Assembly (NCBI RefSeq): GCF_007003975.1
Contig: NZ_VFTC01000025.1
Location: 45,173 to 109,172, forward strand
From: Mesorhizobium sp. WSM4306
GTDB lineage: Bacteria > Pseudomonadota > Alphaproteobacteria > Rhizobiales > Rhizobiaceae
Direction of reading: 5' to 3'
Length of the DNA stretch: 64,000 nucleotides
Numbering within the stretch: position 1 is the first letter of the stretch; the number at the start of each line of letters is the position of its first letter. Below the pieces are notes generated by a model. It saw nothing but the letters and a program-made list of their open reading frames with translations. It made no database searches and was not told the DNA's origin. Positions 24,020-31,605 of the stretch are shown piece by piece. The translations under genes were made by a program, and so were the position numbers.

Positions 24020-24337
24020 TTATTTCTTCATCGCGCCCATGACCGCACCGATGATGCCGGTCAGGATCGCGCCGCCGCCTGCGCCGCCGACGAGGTTTTC
24101 GATGTTCAACGCGCTGCCCAACCCGCCGGTTGCCGCCGCAGCCGCTGCCGGGTCGACCGTGCCGCCGCCGAGCAGGCTGCCGAGGATCGCCGCGCCGCCG
24201 ACGCCGCCAATGGCGCCACCCAGGATTTTGGTCAACTGGCCCATCGCCGCATTCTTCAGCGCAACGCCGATTGCCTGACCACCGACAACACCCGCTATTA
24301 CCTGCACAACGATCGCAATGAGCGTGTTCGTATCCAT
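24020..24337 (-). CDS. Glycine-rich small membrane protein
   Basis: From the ATG at 24337 (GGAGGG upstream) the 105-residue protein is almost entirely small residues in glycine-zipper spacing (GVVGGQAIGVAL, LGGAIGGVGGAAILGSLLGGG, GGAGGGAILTGIIGAVMGAMKK). Two or three weakly hydrophobic helices are expected. Related sequences are annotated as hypothetical, sometimes as DNA methyltransferase-like by mistake. It may insert into or associate with the inner membrane. No operon partner is present. Confidence 0.65.
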   Translation of the reverse strand: MDTNTLIAIVVQVIAGVVGGQAIGVALKNAAMGQLTKILGGAIGGVGGAAILGSLLGGGTVDPAAAAAATGGLGSALNIENLVGGAGGGAILTGIIGAVMGAMKK

Positions 24338-24432
24338 GTACCTAGTCCCTCCATAGCTGCCAGCCTCCCGGGCCGACACCATCATGAGACGCCGAATTAG
24401 ACGAAAGTCAAATGCGTAGATGCTGAAATAAA

Positions 24433-24456
24433 AGGGGCGGCCCTAAAACCGCCCCT
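24433..24456 (-). terminator. Intrinsic terminator of ilvE
   Basis: AGGGGCGG and CCGCCCCT pair around an 8-base loop. On the minus strand the stem is followed by TTTATTT. It lies 27 bases after the ilvE stop. Confidence 0.85.
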
Positions 24457-24482
24457 GCTTGCGAAAAAAGCTGTGATTTCCG

Positions 24483-25376
24483 TTATTCTGCGGCAATCGC
24501 ATGCTTAGGCTGCACTGCGGCAGAATAGTCGTTCATCAAAGTTTTGGCGATCTCGCCGACCTCGAATCGGTAGGGGCCGATCTCGGAAACCGGCGTCACT
24601 TCCGCCGCCGTTCCGGTGAGGAAGCACTGTTCGAAGCCTTCGAGTTCCTCAGGCATGATGGCGCGCTCGATCACCTCAAGGCCACGGTCCTTGGCGAGGC
24701 CAATGACGGTGCGGCGAGTGATGCCGTCGAGGAAGCAATCGGGCTTGGGCGTGTGGATCTTGCCGTCCTTGACGAAGAAGATGTTGGCGCCCGTGGCTTC
24801 CGCGACCTGGCCGCGCCAGTCGAGCATCATGGCGTCGGCATAGCCCTTGGCTTCGGCCGCATGCTTGGACATGGTGCAGATCATGTAGAGGCCGGCGGCC
24901 TTCGATTTCGACGGCGCCGTGCGCGGGTCGGGCCGGCGCCATTCCGCCAGATCGAGACGGATGCCCTTGAGCTTCTGCGCCGGATCGAAATAGCTCGGCC
25001 ATTGCCAGATGGCGATGGCGCAGTTGATGCGGCTGTTCTGCGCCGACACGCCCATCTGTTCGCTGCCGCGCCAGGCGATCGGCCTGACATAGGCGTCCTG
25101 GAAACCCTGCTTCTTCAGAAGCGTGGTCGAGGCGTCGTTGAGCTCGGCCACCGAATAGGGAATCTTGAAGCCGAGCAGGCGCGCTGATTCATGCAGGCGC
25201 TCGGTATGCTCGTTCAGCTTGAAAATCGCGCCGCCATAGGCGCGCTCGCCCTCGAAGACGGCGCTGGCATAGTGCAGGCCGTGGGTCAGCACGTGGATCT
25301 TGGCGTCGGCCCATTTGACGAACTCGCCGTTCATCCAGATGAAACCTTCCAGCTGGTCGAAGGGAACGGATGCCAT
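24483..25376 (-). CDS. ilvE: Branched-chain amino acid aminotransferase
   Basis: The 297-residue fold-type IV PLP enzyme catalyses the last step of valine, leucine and isoleucine synthesis and the first of their breakdown. GLHYASAVFEGERAYGG contains the substrate-side motif, YVRPIAWRGSEQMG the arginine, and SKAAGLYMICTMSKHAAEAKG the Schiff-base lysine region. EATGANIFFVKDGKIHTP and LDGITRRTVIGLAKDRG are the cofactor phosphate-binding segments. The length is typical (about 290-310). It is divergently transcribed from the MarR-type gene 236 bases away. Confidence 0.93.
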   Translation of the reverse strand: MASVPFDQLEGFIWMNGEFVKWADAKIHVLTHGLHYASAVFEGERAYGGAIFKLNEHTERLHESARLLGFKIPYSVAELNDASTTLLKKQGFQDAYVRPIAWRGSEQMGVSAQNSRINCAIAIWQWPSYFDPAQKLKGIRLDLAEWRRPDPRTAPSKSKAAGLYMICTMSKHAAEAKGYADAMMLDWRGQVAEATGANIFFVKDGKIHTPKPDCFLDGITRRTVIGLAKDRGLEVIERAIMPEELEGFEQCFLTGTAAEVTPVSEIGPYRFEVGEIAKTLMNDYSAAVQPKHAIAAE

Positions 25377-25575
25377 GGAAACCTCCCGCGGGCGGCGACC
25401 CGCACATCATTGGTGTTGTTGTTTGTTTCGCGACAGCCGCATCGGGCGGCCGGGTATCTGGAAGCGTAAGCCGATAATCGAACTCTGGCAAACTCAGGAA
25501 GTTCCGGAAAAACCGCGCTCCCTTGCCTTTTCGTTCGCAATCCGCCCAAAAGCTTGTCAAAAATTACCATTGCGG

Positions 25576-25608
25576 GGAAATTACGTCAATAGTACTGACA
25601 TAATTTCC
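25576..25608. promoter_or_regulatory. 33-bp palindromic operator before the MarR-type gene
   Basis: GGAAATTA and TAATTTCC mark the ends of a 33-base dyad, with GTCA and TGAC inside. Fourteen of sixteen arm positions pair. It ends 16 bases before the ATG at 25625 and overlaps the likely promoter, as expected for autorepression by the MarR-family product. Divergent ilvE could also be affected. Confidence 0.65.
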
Positions 25609-25624
25609 CTCTATGGACGGAGAA

Positions 25625-26161
25625 ATGATGACGCATCGAAGCCCAGCTGCCGGAAAACCGATCAAGACGGCGATCACCGACGAGGACGGCATCGACTTCG
25701 CCATCATCGAACTGTTCTTCTTTGCCTATCGTGATTTCACCTCCGACCCCGACCAGATCCTGGCCGATTACGGCTTCGGCCGCGCCCATCACCGGGTGCT
25801 GCATTTCGTCAACCGCCGGCCGGGGCTGACGGTCGCCGAACTGCTCGACGTGCTCAAGATCACCAAGCAGAGCCTGGCGCGGGTGCTCAAGCAGCTGATC
25901 GACACCGACCATATCGTGCAGTTGCAGGGCCCGCGCGACCGCCGCCAGCGTGAACTCTACCCGACGGCCAAGGGCCGCGCCCTGGCGCTGGCCCTGGCGC
26001 GGCCACAGTCACGCCGCATCCGTGCTGCATTGGAAGATTCCGGAGCCAGCGAGCGTCCCTTGATCGAAAGATTCCTGGAAGCCATGGTCAATCCGGAACT
26101 AAGGGCGCAGATCGACATTGTGCCTGCAAACATGTCAGGGAAAAGCCATGGAGACCATTGA
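25625..26161 (+). CDS. petP: MarR-family transcriptional regulator, PetP type
   Basis: The product of about 178 residues has a winged helix: GLTVAELLDVLKITKQSLARVLKQLIDTDHI for the recognition region and GPRDRRQRELYPTAKGR for the wing. An acidic N-terminal helix (DFAIIELFFFAYRDFT) and a long C-terminal helix flank it for dimerisation. Its gene overlaps an OmpR-type response regulator by 14 bases, the same arrangement as petP-petR of Rhodobacter, which is why I use those names. ATG 25625 has GGACGGAGAA before it; ATG 25613 is an alternative. A 33-bp palindrome precedes it. Confidence 0.8.
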   Translation: MMTHRSPAAGKPIKTAITDEDGIDFAIIELFFFAYRDFTSDPDQILADYGFGRAHHRVLHFVNRRPGLTVAELLDVLKITKQSLARVLKQLIDTDHIVQLQGPRDRRQRELYPTAKGRALALALARPQSRRIRAALEDSGASERPLIERFLEAMVNPELRAQIDIVPANMSGKSHGDH

Positions 26162-26867
26162 GAGGGTGGACCAGCCGGCGGCGCCGGACGATGACGCGCC
26201 GCATCTGCTTGTGGTCGACGACGACACCCGCATCCGCAATTTGCTCAAGCAGTATCTGACCGAAAACGGCTTTCGCGTCACTGTCGCCGGAAATGCCGGC
26301 GAGGCCAGGCGCAAGCTCGCCGGGCTCGACTTCGACCTCCTCGTCCTCGACGTCATGATGCCCGGTGAAACCGGCGTCGACCTCACCAAGGCGCTGCGGG
26401 AGGAGAAGAACGTACCGATCCTGATGCTGACGGCGCTTTCGGAGACCGACAGCCGCATCACCGGGCTCGAGGCCGGCGCCGACGATTATCTGCCGAAGCC
26501 CTTCGACCCGCGCGAGCTGATCCTGCGCATCAACAACATCCTGCGCCGCGGCGGCCCGGCGGCCACGCCCAAGGTCGAGCAACTGGTCTTCGGGCCCTAC
26601 ACCTTCCAGATCGCCAGGCGCGAGTTGAAGCGTGGCGGCGAGGCGCTGAAGCTGACCGACCGCGAGCAGGAGATCCTGGCGATCTTCGCCGCACGCGCCG
26701 GTGAAACCATACCGCGCCATGAACTGGTCGGCGACGATTCCGAAGTCGGCGAGCGCACCATCGACGTCCAGATCAACCGGCTGCGCCGCAAGATCGAGCG
26801 CGATCCGTCCAACCCGGTTTGGCTGCAGACAGTGCGCGGCATTGGCTATCGACTCAGCGTGGAGTAG
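26148..26867 (+). CDS. petR: OmpR-family two-component response regulator, PetR type
   Basis: The 239-residue protein has an N-terminal receiver domain with acidic pocket VVDDD, phospho-acceptor Asp68 in LVLDVMMPGETGVDL, the Thr/Ser switch in MLTALSE and Lys in YLPKPFDPRELI. The C-terminal winged helix is of OmpR type, with RTIDVQINRLRRKIE and TVRGIGYRL. It overlaps petP by 14 bases. No sensor kinase follows directly; the nearest is the membrane kinase at 43776, beyond the Tad locus, which I suspect is its partner. The start at 26148 is preferred because the conserved region begins soon after. Confidence 0.88.
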   Translation: METIERVDQPAAPDDDAPHLLVVDDDTRIRNLLKQYLTENGFRVTVAGNAGEARRKLAGLDFDLLVLDVMMPGETGVDLTKALREEKNVPILMLTALSETDSRITGLEAGADDYLPKPFDPRELILRINNILRRGGPAATPKVEQLVFGPYTFQIARRELKRGGEALKLTDREQEILAIFAARAGETIPRHELVGDDSEVGERTIDVQINRLRRKIERDPSNPVWLQTVRGIGYRLSVE

Positions 26868-27014
26868 CTGCGCGTCGGCCGGGCGGTTTCAGTTGCGTAC
26901 TGGCGCTCTGTGCCAGGCGATGGCATTCATCGCTTCATGTAAATGCGCTCGCTAATCAATTAGTTGCTTCTTAACCAGGTCGAGCGCATCCTCTCTGCCG
27001 GCTTGAGGAGCGAT

Positions 27015-27197
27015 TTGCGCGTGGGCTTTTTCAGAATGCTTGTGATTTGCGCGATTGCGAGCGCAGGTGCCGGCGGTTTCGTCAAGGTCGTCGAATACTT
27101 GACCTTTACCCCACCACCGCCAGTCGTAGTCGACGCCCCGGTCCTTCTGAAGAAAGACCCGCCAAAGAAGCGAATATGGCGGCGAGCGCTGACGTAA
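27015..27197 (+). CDS. Candidate small membrane protein
   Basis: A GAGGAG ribosome site lies before a TTG (27015) and a GTG (27021). The frame encodes about 60 residues: a basic N-terminus, one hydrophobic helix (MLVICAIASAGAGGFV), the proline run TPPPPVVV and a Lys/Arg-rich C-terminus. This could be a single-pass protein with a periplasmic tail. It overlaps the first codons of the PAP2 relic by 22 bases. The 95 bases upstream of the TTG back to petR hold nothing else I can name. Confidence 0.4.
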   Translation: MRVGFFRMLVICAIASAGAGGFVKVVEYLTFTPPPPVVVDAPVLLKKDPPKKRIWRRALT

Positions 27198-27361
27198 CTT
27201 CCGCACCGAGGACAGGACTGTCGGCAAAACTGGCGATCTTCGGCCTTTGCTACGCTGGTATCGCGGCTGGCCTGTTCCCTGAAACCTACCTCGCGGCACT
27301 GGGAACGCAGCGGCTGCGGGCTGGATTTCGGCGTTGCATTTTTAGATCCGCGGGATCATGA
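27176..27361 (+). pseudogene. Apparent N-terminal relic of a PAP2-type membrane protein
   Basis: An ATG at 27176 opens 61 codons. The pattern S-x-x-VT, then a hydrophobic helix with xLCYAGIAAGLFPETYLAAL, lines up with the start of the intact PAP2 gene that follows (S-x-x-VT, then LCIAYVAVAVAVAPTTYFEML). After about residue 42 the resemblance stops and the frame becomes Arg-rich and ends. The likely history is duplication of a PAP2 gene followed by truncation. A free-standing small membrane protein is the alternative. Confidence 0.4.
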
Positions 27362-27377
27362 ATACTTCGTGGGGGAA

Positions 27378-28376
27378 ATGGGCGTCTCAGAAACGGTTAC
27401 AGCGCGGCCTTTTCGTGTGACAACGACCGGCGTGGCCGCCCTTTGCATCGCGTATGTTGCTGTGGCTGTTGCGGTAGCACCGACAACCTACTTCGAGATG
27501 TTGACGCAATACACGCTCAAAAAATACTCGCTTGCTATCCCCGTACTTGCACTTTTCGGAATGGCAGGCGTGGCGGTGTTGTCGCGGCCTTCCTCGCCTT
27601 TGGCGTTCGTCCTGGAGAAACTGCGCGTCAGGGGCAAGGGCGTGTTGCTGATCACCGGAATGTTCATTCTTGGTGCGGCCGCGTTTTCCACACTTAAACA
27701 TGTCACCCCGATCTATGTCGCCTTTTTTGCCGACCCATTCCTGGCGGACCTGGATGCTGCCATGCATATGGGCGATCCCTGGAAGGGCACGCACGCCATA
27801 TTCCCCCGGGTGCTGGAGCCAGCTCTGTTCGTGCTCTACGGACCTGTCTGGTTTGTCCAAATGGTAGGCATGATACTTGTGGCGGCCTTCACGTCGGATC
27901 ATGCACGTCGCGCTCGTTATTTGCTTTCGTTCCTTCTCGTTGCCATCATCCTCGGAAATGTCGCCAGGATCATCGGCTCCTCTGCCGGGCCGATTTTCTT
28001 CGAGAGGATCGTCGGTGATCCTCGCTTCGCCGACCTCATTTCGGCCCTCGACACGACCGCATCCGGCAGGGGGATGATCGCCACCTCAAACTATCTCTAT
28101 TCATCCTACGCCCACGACCGTACGGTTTTTGGAACAGGCATAGCCGCAATGCCAAGTTTGCATGTAGCCGTGGCGCTTCTCAACGCGCTGTTCCTGTCTC
28201 AATTTGGCCGGTGGTGCAGATATTGGGGGTTGTTCTACTTCGCCGCCATCATGTTCGGATCCGTCTATTTCGGTTGGCACTATGCGATCGATGGTTATTT
28301 GGCGATCCTCGGTGCCGTAGTGATCTGGCGATATGTTGGGCGATTTGTTGGTGAGAAGGTGATCTCGCTGGAATAG
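27378..28376 (+). CDS. PAP2-superfamily integral membrane protein (inositolphosphotransferase/IPC-synthase-like)
   Basis: The protein of about 332 residues has six or more transmembrane helices and the late PAP2 motifs: GIAAMPSLHVAVALLNA with the P-S-x-H histidine, and YFGWHYAIDGYLAI with H-x3-D. The first PAP2 motif (K-x6-RP) is absent, as in the eukaryote-type Aur1/Ipt1 subgroup. Such enzymes transfer or hydrolyse lipid-linked phosphates at the outer face of the membrane. The ATG at 27378 is chosen; a GTG 9 bases upstream is possible. It converges with the second PAP2 gene, with 34 bases between stops. Base composition is lower in G+C than petR. Confidence 0.8.
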   Translation: MGVSETVTARPFRVTTTGVAALCIAYVAVAVAVAPTTYFEMLTQYTLKKYSLAIPVLALFGMAGVAVLSRPSSPLAFVLEKLRVRGKGVLLITGMFILGAAAFSTLKHVTPIYVAFFADPFLADLDAAMHMGDPWKGTHAIFPRVLEPALFVLYGPVWFVQMVGMILVAAFTSDHARRARYLLSFLLVAIILGNVARIIGSSAGPIFFERIVGDPRFADLISALDTTASGRGMIATSNYLYSSYAHDRTVFGTGIAAMPSLHVAVALLNALFLSQFGRWCRYWGLFYFAAIMFGSVYFGWHYAIDGYLAILGAVVIWRYVGRFVGEKVISLE

Positions 28377-28410
28377 GAGGTAGCCGGGTTCAATCGCGGT
28401 ACGACCAAGC

Positions 28411-29481
28411 TCAGTCCATTTCGACCCGACGATCTTTCATAACGATCTGAAGCCCAGGCTGGGCGTTCGACAGCCGTCCTGCAATAGCCCAGATTATTGG
28501 CGTCAACAGCATGGAAGCGTATCCATCGACCGCGTAGTGCCAGGCCAAATGCACCGAGCCCAGCTGGATCGCGGCCAGAAACGCAATGCTCGCCCAGCGG
28601 AGTAAACGCCCAAAACGCCAGAGATAAATCGCGTTCAGGGTCGCGACAGCCACGTGCAGCGATGGAAAGGCTGAAATGCCGCTGCCCAAGCGTGGCCCAT
28701 CGAGCCCGGCATTGGCCAGCAGATAATTTTGCGTACCCAGCGCCGAGACGGGATAGGTCAAGTTGGTCGTCTGAAGGTAGTCCATCAGGGGAGAAAACGT
28801 ACCTTCGCCATAAAAGGGCATAACGAATGCTGGCCCAACTGAAGCGAAGGCCGCCGCCAAAACGTTACCTATCAACACCCAGGTAAGGACGAACGTGACC
28901 AGAAACTGGGAACGCAGCCGCCCGTTCCTCGTTGAAAAAGCGACGCAAAACAAAACGATGAAAACCTCAGCAAACCAAAGATTGTAGAGAATGTTCAGCG
29001 AAAAGGTCATAGGGCCAAAGCCAAGCACAGGATGAAAAAATCTCCATGCATCGACCCCGCCATGAATTGCCCTGTCGATCGCCACCAGGGGCGTGTCGGC
29101 GTAGAATGGTTGAATCTTGCTGATCCCTCCCTTGATGCTGGTGAACATCGAGAAAAAGAGCGGGATGACGAGCGCAATGGGCAGTCCGGCTGCAATTCGA
29201 TCCGGCAGGTTGTTGGCCAGCATGAGATCCTTCATCGCACGTAACGGTTGCTCTGGCCGTTGAATAGTCAACCGAATCAAGACTACGGCAAGAAGGATCA
29301 GGGTTACGGTTGCCCCAAAAAACAAGAAATTTCTATTATATATTTTTAAGTTGATGGCGATTTTCCAATGCACCGCGGCAATAAGCGCGAGTAGAACATA
29401 GGTGATTACCGTCATAAGAAATGGTTGATTGGCGCGCCAAGCCTCCGAAGTGCTACGGACCGCTAGCCGCGCTATCGACAT
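28411..29481 (-). CDS. PAP2-superfamily membrane protein at the end of the cpaF-cpaA operon
   Basis: The 356-residue product has about seven hydrophobic helices and the motifs GISAFPSLHVAVATLNA and LAWHYAVDGYASM, placing the catalytic His-Asp pair of PAP2 enzymes at the periplasmic side. As in its neighbour, the first PAP2 motif is missing and the protein resembles the inositolphosphotransferase-like subgroup. It starts 24 bases after the cpaA stop (ATG 29481 with GGAG upstream; a TTG lies only 3 bases after cpaA), so it is very probably co-transcribed with the pilus genes. Likely substrates are lipid phosphates such as undecaprenyl pyrophosphate or phospholipids; none can be chosen from sequence. 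Confidence 0.82.
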   Translation of the reverse strand: MSIARLAVRSTSEAWRANQPFLMTVITYVLLALIAAVHWKIAINLKIYNRNFLFFGATVTLILLAVVLIRLTIQRPEQPLRAMKDLMLANNLPDRIAAGLPIALVIPLFFSMFTSIKGGISKIQPFYADTPLVAIDRAIHGGVDAWRFFHPVLGFGPMTFSLNILYNLWFAEVFIVLFCVAFSTRNGRLRSQFLVTFVLTWVLIGNVLAAAFASVGPAFVMPFYGEGTFSPLMDYLQTTNLTYPVSALGTQNYLLANAGLDGPRLGSGISAFPSLHVAVATLNAIYLWRFGRLLRWASIAFLAAIQLGSVHLAWHYAVDGYASMLLTPIIWAIAGRLSNAQPGLQIVMKDRRVEMD

Positions 29482-29505
29482 AGAAGAAATCTCCGGAACC
29501 AAGCG

Positions 29506-30045
29506 CTAGTTAAGCTGCTGCAGTATCCCCGAGCTGCCCGCCAGCGCCAGACTTGCATAAATCTGGAACGCTATCGTGCAGATCGCAGCCGCCGAAATTG
29601 GCACGCCGAAGGGCACGACGCCCTTGCGGTCCAAGTGCTGTACATAGACGCGAAACGCGCCCGCCGGCAGCATGAAAGGGTTTTTCACGATCGCCGCGGT
29701 GGCAAGGGCGAAAACCAACAGCAGCACCGAGAACACGGCTAGACCGCTTCCACCGGTCAGAAACGGAACGACCGCCATCAGCTTGACGTCGCCGGCTCCG
29801 ACCTTGCGCATGATCCAGAAAGGAAAGAGCGCAACGAACAGCACAAGTCCGGCAATCGCACTCAATCCCATATCCCACCACGATCCGCTTGCCACAGAAA
29901 CAAGCTGGAGCGATCCCAGCCCGAGGCAAAGCAGCAACAGCACTTCGCGGTTGGCTATCTTCTGGGTGACGAAGTCGAGCCAGGCGATCCTTGCCAGCAA
30001 AGGAACGGCGAGCGCTTTAAGCAGCAGCGATACGGCAAACAACAT
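29506..30045 (-). CDS. cpaA: Prepilin peptidase CpaA/TadV
   Basis: This 179-residue multi-pass membrane aspartyl protease cleaves the Flp pilin and the TadE-type pseudopilins. The two catalytic aspartates are seen in IAWLDFVTQKIAN (first loop) and RKVGAGDVKLMA (the G-x-G-D motif). About six transmembrane helices and the short length without the methylase half fit CpaA rather than PilD. It starts 1 base after the tadD stop. It is followed by the PAP2 gene. Confidence 0.9.
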   Translation of the reverse strand: MLFAVSLLLKALAVPLLARIAWLDFVTQKIANREVLLLLCLGLGSLQLVSVASGSWWDMGLSAIAGLVLFVALFPFWIMRKVGAGDVKLMAVVPFLTGGSGLAVFSVLLLVFALATAAIVKNPFMLPAGAFRVYVQHLDRKGVVPFGVPISAAAICTIAFQIYASLALAGSSGILQQLN

Positions 30046-30046
30046 T

Positions 30047-30586
30047 CTACCGCTCGATGTTCTGCACGCTGGACGATAGCAGCTTCAGATTGTTGACCAC
30101 GGTCGGATCATTGGGCGCCAGTTCGTAGGCCTTGAGGAAATTGCTGCGCGCGTCCTGCAGCTTGCCGCGCAGCAGATAGGAATAGCCGACATTGTTGTAA
30201 TATTCGGGCGACGCTCCCATCAGCTTGAAAGCCCGGGCGTAAGCCCTGTCAGCTAGGTCGAAGCGGTGGATCCGGTCGCAGGAGGCGGCCAGCCCCATCC
30301 AGGCGCCACCATCATTGGGGGCAAGCTGCGTCGCCTTGAAGAACAAGGCGCCGGCATTGCCGTAATTTTCCGCGCGGAACTGGTTCTTGGCCTCGGCGAC
30401 GGCCTGGTCCGAGGCGTAGTATTCAACATCGCCGACCGTCTTCAACCCGTCGAACGCATCGCCAAAGGACGTTACGTCGCCTTTCGACGGCTCGTTGGTG
30501 CGAACGACACCGTCCGCCCCGTTCGTCTGGCAGCCGACGAGCGCCGCCATGAACAGGCCGGCCACGACTGCAATTGGCCTTTTCAT
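30047..30586 (-). CDS. tadD: Tad pilus assembly TPR lipoprotein TadD
   Basis: The 179-residue protein has a lipoprotein signal ending LVGC (Cys19) and two to three tetratricopeptide repeats (ALFFKATQLAPNDGGAWMGLA, then YYNNVGYSYLLRGKLQDA, then FLKAYELAPNDP). TadD acts as a pilotin-like TPR lipoprotein needed for secretin assembly. The ATG at 30586 is chosen because the signal peptide starts there; an upstream in-frame start adds a His-rich leader of no meaning. The gap to tadC is 50 bases and to cpaA 1 base. Confidence 0.85.
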   Translation of the reverse strand: MKRPIAVVAGLFMAALVGCQTNGADGVVRTNEPSKGDVTSFGDAFDGLKTVGDVEYYASDQAVAEAKNQFRAENYGNAGALFFKATQLAPNDGGAWMGLAASCDRIHRFDLADRAYARAFKLMGASPEYYNNVGYSYLLRGKLQDARSNFLKAYELAPNDPTVVNNLKLLSSSVQNIER

Positions 30587-30636
30587 ACAATCTCCCCGAG
30601 TCCCCCGACCCATATAGGACCAAAGCATATACGCAA

Positions 30637-31593
30637 CTAGAAGAAAATGCCCTTCATGCGAATGATCACCGGCAGCATGATTACCATCATAACCACCGGA
30701 AAGATGCAAAGTCCCAGTGGAATCATCATTTTGACAGGCAAGGAATTGGCGCGCTCTTCCGCCTGCAGGATCCTCTGGCTACGCATTTCCGCGCTATAGA
30801 CACGCAGGGCGTCGGTCAGGCTGGTGCCTAGTTCTTCCGACTGCCGGAACAGCACGGCCAGCGCCCGCGCCTCGTCAAGGCCAATGCGGTCAGCCAGTTC
30901 GCGAAGCCCTTCCCGAAGTGGCTTGCCGGCGCGCAGTTGCAGATTCATGATCGTGAGCTGAATTCCCAGCCATTTGTGCGTGGCCGCAAGTTCCTGGCTT
31001 ACCCGTTCGACCGCGGCCTCTAGGCTCATACCGGCGTCGGCGCAAGTGATCATCATATCCATGAAATCAGGGAAGGCGCGACGATAGATCTGTTTTTGTG
31101 AATTCTCGAACCGGTCCAGCATGATGCTCGGAATGACGATGCAGCCCAACCCAAACAAGGCCGCGCCACCGAAAGTCATGAATCCCGGCAGCCGTGGCGG
31201 CAGCACCCACGACAGCAGGGCATACATGGCCAGAAAGCCTATACAAACGGCGCCGAGACGACAAAGCGTGTAGACGAGAGGCGCACCCGCTCGATAAAAT
31301 CCAGCGCGGAAGAGTTTCGCCTCCAGAGCATTGGGCTCGGTGCGTTCTTTCTCGATCGACTTGAAGTAAGCGTCGACGGGCTTCTGCGCCGCGATCTTGG
31401 CGAGGCGGTCTCGTCCCAGGATCGATCGCGGATCGACAGAGCCTTCGCCCAATAGGCTGTCCACGACCAGCTTTCGCGTTTGCAGTGCCGGCAGGAAGAC
31501 CAGTGCCGCAAACAGGAACAGCGCCACCGCCGACGCAAAGACTGCGATGGATACAAAAAAAGTCAGGTCGTCGGTGTTCGAAAACAGATTTAT
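30637..31593 (-). CDS. tadC: Tad pilus inner-membrane platform protein TadC, apparently with an ATA start
   Basis: The protein has the T2SF/GspF fold of Tad platform proteins: a first transmembrane helix, then FPDFMDMMITCADAGMSLEAAVERV, LRAGKPLREGLRELADRIG, SEELGTSLTDALRVYS, and a C-terminal pair of helices. The first usual start codon, a GTG at 31527, would cut the first helix in half. The frame is coding back to an ATA at 31593, which stands 6 bases after AGGAG and follows the tadB stop by 12 bases. I take the ATA as a mutated ATG. If translation needs ATG, GTG or TTG, the protein may be shortened or poorly made. Confidence 0.85.
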   Translation of the reverse strand: MNLFSNTDDLTFFVSIAVFASAVALFLFAALVFLPALQTRKLVVDSLLGEGSVDPRSILGRDRLAKIAAQKPVDAYFKSIEKERTEPNALEAKLFRAGFYRAGAPLVYTLCRLGAVCIGFLAMYALLSWVLPPRLPGFMTFGGAALFGLGCIVIPSIMLDRFENSQKQIYRRAFPDFMDMMITCADAGMSLEAAVERVSQELAATHKWLGIQLTIMNLQLRAGKPLREGLRELADRIGLDEARALAVLFRQSEELGTSLTDALRVYSAEMRSQRILQAEERANSLPVKMMIPLGLCIFPVVMMVIMLPVIIRMKGIFF

Positions 31594-31605
31594 GATTCGC
31601 TCCTG

